Source: Copromyces sp. CBS 386.78
Lineage: Eukaryota > Ascomycota > Sordariomycetes > Sordariales > Sordariaceae
Length of the DNA: 64,000 nucleotides
Assembly (NCBI GenBank): GCA_030685235.1
Contig: MU839122.1
Span: 186,001 to 250,000, forward strand
Direction of reading: 5' to 3'
In this document: piece after piece, positions 9,708 to 19,352 of the stretch
Numbering within the stretch: the stretch's first letter is position 1
How the letters are laid out: each line of letters opens with the position of its first letter
Made by a program: the position numbers and the translations under genes
The notes under the pieces: model-generated
Told to the model about the DNA's origin: nothing
Databases searched by the model: none
The model's input: the letters and a program-made list of their open reading frames with translations, nothing else

Positions 9708-11450
9708 ATGGCTTCCCACCAACCCCCCGATGGTCACCACGGTGCCTTCCACAACAGAAAGTTCAGCATCAACCGCAATACTGGTATCCCCAGACCTGCC
9801 CGTCGCTTCTCCATTGGAGAGCCCAGCGCTACTGGTACGTCAGTGTCGTCCTCTTTTTCGATCCAGGCTAATCAAAAATCAAGAGGCAACCAGCAAGATT
9901 CACAAAAAGTTCAGAGCAGCTCATGAGGGGTACGTCGTCGTCGTCCGTGCCACCCCGTGAAATCGGATGAACCATTGTTCTGACCTTCCACTTTTCCGAA
10001 TAGACATCTTCCTCATGCTGGCCTGGATGCCACTCGATCCTCCACCGGAGTCATCTGGTGCTCCGAGCAAGCCGGCGAGTATGGTTTCTTTGAGGAGCCC
10101 GAGAAGTGGGCAAACCTCGGACGTACGTGTTTACCTGTCACCCCCAAATAACGTTGCGATGTCACCAACACACAAATCACAGAGGGCGCCCCCGAAGTCG
10201 ACGATGAAATCGAGGGCTGCTTCCCCCGCCCCCAGCAGCTCGACATCTCGGTAAACTCTCGCGAGTACGGTCCCACAGCCGGCATCAAGCCTCTCCGCGA
10301 AGCCGTCGCCAACCTCTACAACGAGATGCACCGCCAAGGCAAAGAATCCAAGTACACGTGGGAGAACGTGGCCATCGTCCCCGGCGGTCGCGCCGGTCTG
10401 ATCCGCATCGCCGCCGTCCTCAACAACGCCTACGTCGGCTTCTTCATCCCCGACTACACGGCCTACAACGAGATGTTATCCCTGTTCAAGAACTTTGCCG
10501 CCATCCCCGTCCCGCTTTCCGAAGAAGACGGCTACCACATCCACCCCGAGAAGATTGCCGAGGAAATCGCCCGTGGCACTTCGGTCATCATCACCTCCAA
10601 CCCGCGCAACCCCACCGGCCGCGTCGTCGCCAACCCCGAGTTGGCCGAAATCCAAGATATCTGCCGCGAGCGCGCCACTCTTGTCTCGGACGAGTTCTAC
10701 TCGGGATACAACTACACCTCCAACTGCGACGGCACCACCATTTCGGCCGCCGAAAACATCAAGGACGTAGACGAAGACGACGTCCTCATCATCGACGGCC
10801 TGACCAAGCGCTTCCGCCTGCCCGGCTGGCGCGTAGCTTGGATCTTGGGACCCAAGGAGTTCATCAAGGCCATTGGCTCGTGCGGCTCCTACCTCGACGG
10901 CGGCACCAACGTGCCCTTCCAGGAGGCGGCCATCCCCATGCTTGAACCCACGCTGGTGAAAGCGGAGATGAAGGCTTTGCAGCGCCATTTCATGGATAAG
11001 CGCGATTTCGTCGTCGGCCGTTTGAGGGAAATCGGTTTCTCCATTAGACTCGTCCCTGACTCGACCTTCTACCTGTGGCTCAACCTCGAGTGGTTGCCCA
11101 ACCCGATTTCCGACGGTCTCAACTTCTTCCAGGCTTGTCTCGAAGAAAAGGTCATCGTCGTGCCGGGTATTTTCTTTGATCTGAACCCTAGCAAGCGTCG
11201 CGACTTGTTCGATTCCCCCTGCCACCACTTTGTGCGCTTGTCATATGGTCCTACCCGCGAGGTCCTGGAGAGAGGTTGCGATGGTATTGAGCGTGTCGTC
11301 CGCAAATTCCAGGCGCTGGAGGCTCAGGGCCAGTATGAAGTCCCTCGCGCGCCGAGCCCGAGCAGGACCGAGGGCGACAAGGAGAGTAAGACTGTTCCTA
11401 GCGCTGGTGGGGGTGAGAGGGAGAAGGATGAGACCTTGCACCTGATGTAA
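9708..11450 (+). CDS. PLP-dependent class I/II aminotransferase, ACC-synthase-like
   Basis: Exons are 9708-9834, 9884-9929, 10004-10122 and 10183-11450, giving 519 aa. All three introns have canonical borders (GTACGT...AAG; GTACGT...TAG; GTACGT...CAG) and keep the frame. Fold-type I landmarks are visible: SREYGPTAGIKPLREAVA, NPRNPTGRV (cofactor-proximal), DEFYSGYNY (Asp/Tyr near the pyridine ring), and the Schiff-base region DGLTKRFRLPGWRVAW, where the Lys in TKR is the expected PLP lysine. An Arg near the C-terminus (VRLSYGP) would bind the substrate carboxylate. Fungal members are usually labelled 1-aminocyclopropane-1-carboxylate synthase or aspartate/aromatic aminotransferase; substrate cannot be told from sequence. 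The last ~45 residues are a charged, disordered tail. Confidence 0.92.
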
Positions 11451-11772
11451 AGTGTCTGTCTGTCTCTGGCGCGGCATGGGCTTTTAAATGGCCTTGATGT
11501 CATGGCATGGTCTCTATTCTACCTGCCTATTCGTTAAGCGGTGTTTTCTCAGTGCGTGCATAACATTAGCGATTTTAGCTACCTAGCGAGTTTGTGGCTT
11601 ATTAGAGTCAATTTACTACCACCTTGATACATGTCCGTCTTGGTGATGTCTACTTTCTTGATTCAAAATGACGCTATCCTTTACCTCCTTACCATTACAA
11701 TTACCCCCAATTACCAACCACTTCTTATCCCTCCTCACTACCAGTACATCGCTTTAAGCTCTGGTGATAGCA
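11451..11772. other. Convergent 3' flanks of aminotransferase and FET3
   Basis: 322 bp between two convergent stop codons, AT-rich towards the FET3 side. No gene is seen. It probably holds both 3' UTRs. Confidence 0.5.
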
Positions 11773-13910
11773 TTAACATCCATGCCCTTTTCCCTCCTGA
11801 CTTCCTCCCATCCCCTTGCCCACAGCATTAACAGCCTCCTCCTCACTTCCAAAAGACACAGCCTCGGATTCAACAGCTTCAGTCCCACGTCTGATCATTA
11901 CAGTTAAACGACCAGAGGCGGCAACATCTAGCTTCTTCTTTCCTGAAGCCGGAGCTGCCTCCGCACCATTATTACCACCAACTGATTTGCTCTTCTCCGA
12001 ATACACCCCAGACTCCGACCCATCTTCGCCGCTCTCCTTTTTTTCATTTTCAACCGCCGCAGGCTCAGAAAAGCCATACCAACCCACCATCACCACGCCC
12101 AACAGACCAGTCAAACAACTAATCGCCAAAGCCACCACCCCTCCTCTTCTGCTGAATCCCGAGTGCAACTCCCCCGGCGGAGAAGGCTGCCCATCTAGTA
12201 CCAACCACTCCTTCGGATCGGCATCACTGCTTTGCCCGCGTCCCGCCGCGTTACCTTCCACCGGGATATCATTCCCTTTACCTCTACGCTTACAAGCAGA
12301 CAAGTGATCCTCCGGGGCTTGCAGTGTCCTTTGTAAAATTGAAGGAGCCTCTACAAACGTCACCGCCAATCCGCTGATCATGTGCCACTCGATATGACAA
12401 TGGAATAACCACACGCCCGGGTTATCGGCTCTGAATCGCAGGACTGCGTTCCCGTTTGGTTCCACTACTAGTGTATCCCGTCTCATTGGGGCTTTGTGGT
12501 TATAGCTGGACTCGTTTGAGGACGTGGACCACGGTCCCTCGTCGGGTCCCGAGCGGTGTAGAACCTGAAAGTTGTGGCCATGCAGGTGGAAGGGGTGGCG
12601 GCCTGTGTCGAGGTTGTTTAGCACAAGTTGGATTATGGAGTTGTGGGGGAGGATGTAGGGGTGCGTGTAGGTGCCGTAGATTTGGGGGTTGGCGCTCAAG
12701 GTGAGTTCAGAGGAAGACCTGGAGGAGTTGGGGGAAGAGAGGACCGTGTAGAGGGTGGGTACGAGCGGAGCGACGTAGGTTATGTTGTTGAAGAAGGCGT
12801 AGTTGGCGCCGGAGGCGAGGTTGGACATGGATATGTTGAGGGTTATGGCTTGGTTGGGAAGAGGGAGGATGCCGAGGTTGTCACGGGGATGGAGGTGAGT
12901 GTCGTCGAGGGGTGTGAAGGAATCGAGTGGGCTTGGCGTGGGAAGAGGGGCCGTGTTGTTGTAGACAAGGTAGCTGGTTGCGTTGGGGTTGAGGGAGGGG
13001 GGAGTGGTGTCGAAGGGAGTCTGTATCCTCCGTGTCAGTCATCTAGACTAGTCTAGCCCGCTAGTGAAAGACTGAAAAGACCTACCGTATCCATGCTGGC
13101 TATCATCGGAAAGTTTCGAGAGGTTTCTCTCTTGGCCTTGACGAGAAAGCTGCATCTCTGACCAGCGGACAGATAGATCATGCTTGTCTCGGTTGGGTGA
13201 ACATAGACACCATCCATCTCCACTATGGTCATGTTATGGCCTTCAATCCATATGTACTGACCAGCAAAGGCTCCAATGTTGGCCATGCGGAACGAGTAAG
13301 TTCTTTCGGGTATCATGGGGATGGTCAAGTTCTGAGTGTCATTCATCAGTGCCGAATTGGGTATTGGCTCGGCTCCAGTTGGGTTGTACTTGCTCATGAA
13401 GCGAGGTTGCAACACCGACATTGGCTCATGGTACCAGTCGGAAACGGTGAGGACAAGCTCTTCGTCATATTGGAATGGAGTCTTGGGATCGTGGATAATG
13501 AGTGGTCCTCGAAGACCATCGGGATACTGGCCTTGGGTGTGGGAGTGATACCAGTACGTGCCTGGCTGGTCGATGGTGAAGTTGTAGGTGAAAGTGGCAC
13601 CCGGCGGAATTGGACATTGTGTGACCATTGGAGAGCCGTCCATGTGAGTTGACCCGTTCATGAACAAGCCGTGAAAGTGGAGGGAAGTGTCTTGGTCGCC
13701 GAGCGAGTTCAAGAGGTTGACAATGAGGCGATCACCAACTTGGGCGTCGATCCTCGGAGGCGGCCATTGCTTGTTGATTCCAATCACCTGTCGTTTGGCC
13801 AGGCCGTCTGGGCTTGCCGCGACCCATGATACGTTGAAGTCGTAGACGACAGTGGCAGCGTATGCTGCTGTGATGATGGTAGGGAGAACGATCCGTGAGA
13901 ATGCCGTCAT
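11773..13910 (-). CDS. fet3: FET3-type multicopper ferroxidase (high-affinity iron uptake)
   Basis: Exons are 13086-13910 and 11773-13020, joined across a 65-nt intron (GTAGGT...CAG), giving 690 aa. An N-terminal signal peptide (about residues 1-19, ending AYA) is followed by three cupredoxin domains. All four copper-ligand clusters are present: LHFHGLF, YWYHSHTQ, HPFHLHGHNFQV and the type-1/3 HCHIEWH. A single transmembrane helix near the C-terminus (VVALAISCLTGLLGVVMVGW) leaves a ~110-residue acidic cytosolic tail, the topology of yeast Fet3p. The enzyme oxidises Fe(II) to Fe(III) at the cell surface and hands it to the Ftr1 permease, whose gene lies divergently 618 bp away. The membrane anchor and the FTR1 neighbour separate it from secreted laccases. 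Confidence 0.95.
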
Positions 13911-14528
13911 TGTGAAGGCTCATATGATGGAGGCTGGAGACGAGAGATGGCAAAGTGGACATGTCTAGGAATTTGATAAAGCTTGGGTTTGCTCTGTCAC
14001 GGAAACCGCTCACTCTTTCCCATTTCACACCGTGTAACCTAGGCCTACAAGGTAAGGTACGTCGTACAACACCGCCCACTGAGTGTCCAATGCTAGTACT
14101 GTATTCCCGGCTAACAGCAACCCGAAAAAGTCGACATGGCAGGATAACAGCTCCTTCCCTGGAGTCGGGAAGGCAAAGCGTGGCAATGAGGAAACTCCTG
14201 TCGTGCACATGATCACTTGCTGACGACCGGTTCCTTCCTTTTTCTTGGGAAGAACAGGACCCTCCTTCCCTGTTTAGCTCCATGGCACACAAAGATGTTG
14301 TGTGTTCCTTCCCTACGAACTTGTCCTTGTTCATGCTTCAAGTTCGGGAAGTCACCCTCGTTGTGTGAAAGAATTGAAGAGTGCCACTTCGCTTCCATAT
14401 TTCCTTTCGTGCTTCGTCCTTGTGTTCCCACTCTTCCACCATCAACCTCAGCTTCTCTCCATCGATTTGCCACCACTTGGTAATTCCCACCTTTGCAAGT
14501 GGAAAGGACAGCAAACAACAGATCCACA
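13911..14528. promoter_or_regulatory. Shared bidirectional promoter region of FET3 and FTR1
   Basis: 618 bp between the two divergent start codons, so it must contain both promoters. One HGATAR-type GATA site (TGATAA, 13974-13979) and a second GATAA core (near 14143) are visible. GATA factors of the SRE/SREA family repress fungal iron-uptake genes through such sites. Linking these two sites to SRE is inference. Confidence 0.5.
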
Positions 14529-15880
14529 ATGCAACTCTTCTCTGTTCCCATCTTCCTCCTCGTGTTCCGCGAGACCCTCGAGACATCCATCATCGTCTCC
14601 GTCCTCCTCGTTTTTCTCAAGCAAACTCTTGCCTGCCCGTCATTGCCAGAGTCCCCAGCCACAATTCCCCTTGACCATACCGCTGAACCCAGACCCAAAG
14701 CTACACGAGACCAGCCAGGCGAAATCCTATCCGCTGCCCAAACTTTAGCCCAGCACGGTAAACGTCTCTCCCACTCCCATTCACAGCCCGCTGATCTCCA
14801 CGTCTATCACGCCCTCCGCCGACAAATCCTCTTGGGCACCATCTCGGGCTTTCTCTTCTGTATCATCATCGGCGGCGCCGTCATCGGGGTCTTCTACACT
14901 TTGGGAGTCAACAAGTGGGAGAGCTCGGGTGCAGAACTGAATTGGGAAGGAGCATTTTGTTTGTTGGCGAGTTTGATTATTGGTGTGGTGGGTGCGGCGT
15001 TGCTGAGGGTGGGCAGGATGAGGGAGAGTTGGAGAGGGAAGATGGTCAGAGCTATGGAGGGGAAGAAGAAGAAGAAGAGGAGGAGCGATGCAAGAGCTAC
15101 CACGGATGGCGCAGAAAAGAGAGAGAGCTGGTGGGCAAAGGTGAAGACGTGGATGGAAAGGTATGTCATGTTTGTGTTGCCGTTCGTTACGGTGTTGAGA
15201 GAGGGCGTGGAGGCGATTGTTTTTGTGGCGGGTGTGTCGTTTGCGGCCCCTGCCAGCTCGATCCCAATTCCTGCTATTACTGGAATTATCGTGGGAGCTT
15301 TGGTTGGGGTGGTTCTGTACCAGTTGAGTCTCTTCTTCTCCTCTCCGATTGTCGGCTACGTGTAACTGATGAGGCTATTCCCAGATTCGGATCATCGACA
15401 AAGCTCCAGCTCTTCCTCGTCCTCTCGACATCACTCCTATACCTCGTCGCAGCCGGCCTCTTCTCTCGTGCTATATGGGCCTTCGAGAACCAGCAATGGG
15501 CGAACGCCATCGGAAGTGACGCGGCTGAGCTCGGCAGCGGCCCTGGCTCCTACGACGTCGACAGATCTGTCTGGCATGTGGACTGTTGTAGTCCCGCTGT
15601 CAATGGCGGAGGCGGTTGGGGCATCTTCAATGCCATCTTCGGCTGGACCAACTCGGCAACATACGGCTCCGTCATTGCGTACAATCTGTATTGGCTGGTC
15701 GTCATTGTTTCTTTTCTCGTGATGAGACATCGCGAAGTGAATGGGAAATGGCCAATGATTCTACTCAAGGTTGAGGTCAAAGGTGGCGGCAAATCGGTAA
15801 CGGAGCCCTTGTCGCGCCATGACACGAGCGAGAAAACCAGCCTCTTTAACAGGTTGAGATGGAAACAGAGCAGGTATTGA
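14529..15880 (+). CDS. ftr1: FTR1-type high-affinity iron permease
   Basis: Exons are 14529-15322 and 15385-15880, giving 429 aa. The 62-nt intron uses GTTGAG...CCCAG with a TAACTGAT-like branch site. The start is the ATG at 14529 ([18 protein letters not shown]). Two R-E-x-x-E motifs of the OFeT family are present: RETLE in helix 1 and REGVE in a later helix. The C-terminal half has the conserved block around [15 protein letters not shown] and [24 protein letters not shown]. About seven hydrophobic segments fit a plasma-membrane permease. A long hydrophilic loop (about residues 35-95) and a Lys/Arg-rich loop ([10 protein letters not shown]) separate the helices. It works as an obligate partner of the divergent FET3 ferroxidase. 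Confidence 0.95.
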
Positions 15881-16116
15881 GGAGAATGCCTGCATCAACC
15901 ATCCCAACGAAACAAGCCGCTATCAAGGTCCTTGGACTGGAAAACGTTGCCGGAGGCGACTGTTGAGATGTCGTTTCGACCTTCTATACTTTATCTGTTT
16001 ATCTGATCATGTAAGCAGCTTTTGATCAAGCATTGTGTTACCGTCTATATGCCAACTCATGCAACTGACACTCCGCCCTTAGGTCGTCCCCAAGGCCATA
16101 CAACAACAAACACCCC

Positions 16117-18279
16117 TCAATACTCTTCTGCCGTCCAATCCCACTCGTCAGCCAGGAATAATTCCATGGCCATCTTACCCGTCCCCAACGTGCTAGCATA
16201 TCTCATTCTCGGATCAGCCGCAAGACTTCTGGTGAACTTGAACACCCTCTTCCCTTTCTCCCTGTCATTATTATCATCTTCTCGCGCCTGTGCCAAACTA
16301 ACCCAACTAACCTCCTCCCTCCTCTTCTCCCACTCCCCTCTCTTGATGGTGATGATCTCGCTGCTAAACATGGCCTGGACGTACTCCAAAAGCGGCAATA
16401 TTCTCGTCCTGAAGCCGCAATTGGTATGATTCCGGTCAATCTGATAACTCGGACACTGGCGCAGGATAGAAATAAAGTGGCTGACTTCCATGGTCGAGAT
16501 CCCCCCCAGCCCACTATCTAACCCCGTCCCTGCCCTACCACCAAAGGAAGGTTTGGGAGGACCAAATACTACACCTGTGCCTGGCCCGTTAGCAGCGTCG
16601 ACCTTTGCGAGGGGGTTCTCCCCGCCATCGTACTGATTGATAGCCCGATCAAAGCTCATGGGACTGAAATCCACCAGCGCAAAAAGTCCCTTGGTACACA
16701 GAAACCGAATCATCTCGCCCAACTGATAACTATCGCAACTCATGCTGCTTTCATAGCCCAGCTTGCACTGCCTCCCTTGAGCAGCCGCTTGCAAAGCCGA
16801 GGCGGCGTTGGATGTGAAGCTGGCGCCTATGCCTGCGCTGCTGGTGGTTATGGACCGGGTTTGTGGCGGGCGGACGATGTAAAGCCGGAGAAAGTGGCGT
16901 GGGATGGACGCCAGGACAGAAAGAAGGCAGGACCGCCGGTACGAGAGTTCATCTTCCAGGACGTCGGGGAGGGACCACCATGTTGCCTTGTACCTGCTCC
17001 TCATACTCTCTGCTGCTGAGGTCCCCAGACCACCACCACCTCGGCTAGTATCGTCACCGTCCTCTTTTTCCTCCTCGTCTTGGTCTTCGGGAGTGGCAGA
17101 AAGTGTCCACCGTCTGCTCCCGTACATGATCAACTCCCGAGTGGCAGCCTGAAACTTGAGGGGGAAATCCAGCAGCCAGGAAACCAATATCTTTTGCCGG
17201 AGGAGCTCTTCCCCGGCCAGTGTGAGGGCGTGGCCGTCTTGGTCCTTTGTAATGCGGGTGGGCGTGGGGGGCCATTTGATTGGGATCTGGGGGGTGAGGG
17301 GGGAGCTAGAACTGGTGGAGAGGGAGGAGGAGACGAGACGGGAGAGGGAGGAGGTGCAGGAGAAGCGGTCGGCGAGGAGGGAGAGGGTGATTAGGTAGGG
17401 TATTGTGAGGGGAGGTGCGGATGGTTGTTTCGGTTCGTCTACCCCTAGCTTTGGTGGCGTCTTTTCCAGAGGCTTTTTCAGGCCGTTTGGCTGGGCTTTG
17501 GCTGGTGTGTTGGCAGGTGTCTTCTTGCCTGGGGTTTGACCACCAGGTCTTTGGCCCTTTACCGGCGTGGCTGTCTTGGTTGCAGGTTTGAATACTGACT
17601 TTGGTGTAGGTGCTGGTGCTGCTGCCTTGGGCTCGGTCGGTAGTACTTGTGCTGGAGGCTCTACCGGCGGTGTTACGTCTACGTCTGTTGCTGGTGGTAC
17701 CGGCAAACCCCCATGATGCAGTATATACAGCAAATCATGAAAGACGTACCTCAGCTCGGCACTCTGCGTAGCCTCGTCATCTTCACGGATGCTCACCCTC
17801 GGCAGCTGAGTCCAGTCCGCGTCTCCAGGACTGACGTTTTCCAGCGAAAGCTTGGCAAACGCCGCCTCGACAGCTTTGGCTTCTGCAAAACGCGTGTCTG
17901 ACAGCAGACGGGCAAAGTAGGGTGAGTGCTCCTTCAGCACGGATAGATGGACTCGGAAGCCGACCCTGACTCTGGGCTTGGGTGGTGGTCTTGGTGGTCT
18001 TACGGGTGTCTTTGCGGGTCCTTGTCCAGGTGTTGTCTTGTTGCTGGTCCGAGGAGTTGGGCGCGAAGAGGCGGCGGCGAAGGCTTTCTTGGCGGCGAGG
18101 ATGACGGGTTTGGAGGTCTCGAAGGTTACGTCTAGAATTATGTCGCCGTCGGGGACGATGTCGATGATTTCGAGATGTGAAGGGGCGATGCCGGCACCGC
18201 TGTTGAGGGGTGGTGGTTTGGTAGGTGTTGACATGGTGGGTTTGGGATCTCGTCTATCTATATCGGATCCTTCAAACAT
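16117..18279 (-). CDS. BTB/POZ-like domain protein with Pro/Lys/Thr-rich linkers
   Basis: An uninterrupted 720-aa frame. ATG at 18279; a second in-frame ATG at 18234 (MSTPTKPPPL) is an equally plausible start. Residues about 25-55 (IIDIVPDGDIILDVTFE) and 103-135 (VRVGFRVHLSVLKEHSPYFARLL) match the opening of a BTB fold (V..FRVH...L...SPYF), interrupted by a low-complexity insert. The middle (about 200-290) is a Pro/Lys/Thr-rich TP-K-TPAK repeat typical of disordered nuclear linkers. The C-terminal 400 residues contain conserved-looking segments, including CGFRTRILPLLEYVQAMFSSEI, without a named domain. BTB proteins usually act as dimerising adaptors, often for cullin-3 ligases; that role here is only a possibility. 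Confidence 0.85.
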   Translation of the reverse strand: MFEGSDIDRRDPKPTMSTPTKPPPLNSGAGIAPSHLEIIDIVPDGDIILDVTFETSKPVILAAKKAFAAASSRPTPRTSNKTTPGQGPAKTPVRPPRPPPKPRVRVGFRVHLSVLKEHSPYFARLLSDTRFAEAKAVEAAFAKLSLENVSPGDADWTQLPRVSIREDDEATQSAELRYVFHDLLYILHHGGLPVPPATDVDVTPPVEPPAQVLPTEPKAAAPAPTPKSVFKPATKTATPVKGQRPGGQTPGKKTPANTPAKAQPNGLKKPLEKTPPKLGVDEPKQPSAPPLTIPYLITLSLLADRFSCTSSLSRLVSSSLSTSSSSPLTPQIPIKWPPTPTRITKDQDGHALTLAGEELLRQKILVSWLLDFPLKFQAATRELIMYGSRRWTLSATPEDQDEEEKEDGDDTSRGGGGLGTSAAESMRSRYKATWWSLPDVLEDELSYRRSCLLSVLASIPRHFLRLYIVRPPQTRSITTSSAGIGASFTSNAASALQAAAQGRQCKLGYESSMSCDSYQLGEMIRFLCTKGLFALVDFSPMSFDRAINQYDGGENPLAKVDAANGPGTGVVFGPPKPSFGGRAGTGLDSGLGGISTMEVSHFISILRQCPSYQIDRNHTNCGFRTRILPLLEYVQAMFSSEIITIKRGEWEKRREEVSWVSLAQAREDDNNDREKGKRVFKFTRSLAADPRMRYASTLGTGKMAMELFLADEWDWTAEEY

Positions 18280-19352
18280 TCGGAAAAGGGGGATCCCAAA
18301 CAGTAAAATTCAATCCATTCAAGAGCACCCGACCTCTTCGAAGGTGAATTGTTGCACTCAATACTCCAAGCAGTTGTCGTCGATGCCTGATATCAAAGAC
18401 TACGAACGTGATCAGTACAAGTTGGTCTTGTCACAGAACATCATTCACGCTAGCACGCCTGATCAAGAGGGAAAAGGTGCATGAAATAACAATTTGAGAT
18501 TGAACTCATAAATAAACCGTGACGCTTCATCTTTCTACTCACTTGTGATTCGCCGAGACGAAAACGCCACGAGCCCAACTCTTCACTTGACGGGAGAAAC
18601 AGAAATGTCCATAGAGTCCAGTGGTTGTTGACAAGTCTGCAAGGAGGGAGGGAGGTTAGTAATCCAGGAAGGCGAAATTGTTAGTGCAGCTGTGCAGGAT
18701 ACCTAGATGCGCTGTCAGTGCCGCTGTGCCTTGAAGCATTTGAAGCAACGGAAGCTAGGTAGAGATGGCGTTTCCTGCAAGGTACCCAACTCACAATTTG
18801 ACCGAACTCATACTGGTAATTACCGCGCTTTGTGTTGCTCTTTTTTGTACAGCTTCAGATCATGCTTCAGACCGGGCCTTCCGAGATCGGATCTGGACCA
18901 TGTCTTGTCTCGTCCAGCAGATGGAAAAGAGAGCCCCCTTTCCAGATTTGTTTGCCTTCTTTGTGTTCACACATCCTGGAGAATCAAATCAAATAATCAA
19001 GGTGTTTGCTTGTTTCCTGTCATATATAGATGGTTGGCGTACTAGTGGCTAGCAGTGAAAATTTCAGTAACAAGTGAAGATTAGGTAATATAGCACGCGG
19101 CCGAGACCGCTACCTAACTGGACGGCCCAAGACAAGCCCACCCCGACCAAGACACCGACGTCAACCTTTTCGGCCGGTTTCCTCTTTTTTGTCTTTTTTT
19201 TTTCTAGCATCTCCCCGTCTCCTCTTTCCCACCGTTCGAGGGATGCTCAGCAGAGTAGATGCAAATTTTCTAATCTCGCTTGTTCTCTCCGTCTTTCCCT
19301 ACCTCTAGAGGTCGTCGTCGTCACCTTACCTTCAGAGCAGCTCAGATAGGCA
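18280..19352. other. Intergenic region between divergent BTB and PP2C genes
   Basis: 1.07 kb containing both promoters. The 150 bp before the PP2C start are pyrimidine-rich, as is common upstream of Neurospora start codons. No RNA gene or protein frame is supported. Confidence 0.5.

Noticed and set aside
10358..10945. Arg/His-rich plus-strand frame in the aminotransferase
   Set aside because: Out-of-frame shadow of exon 4, which has all the PLP motifs in the other frame.
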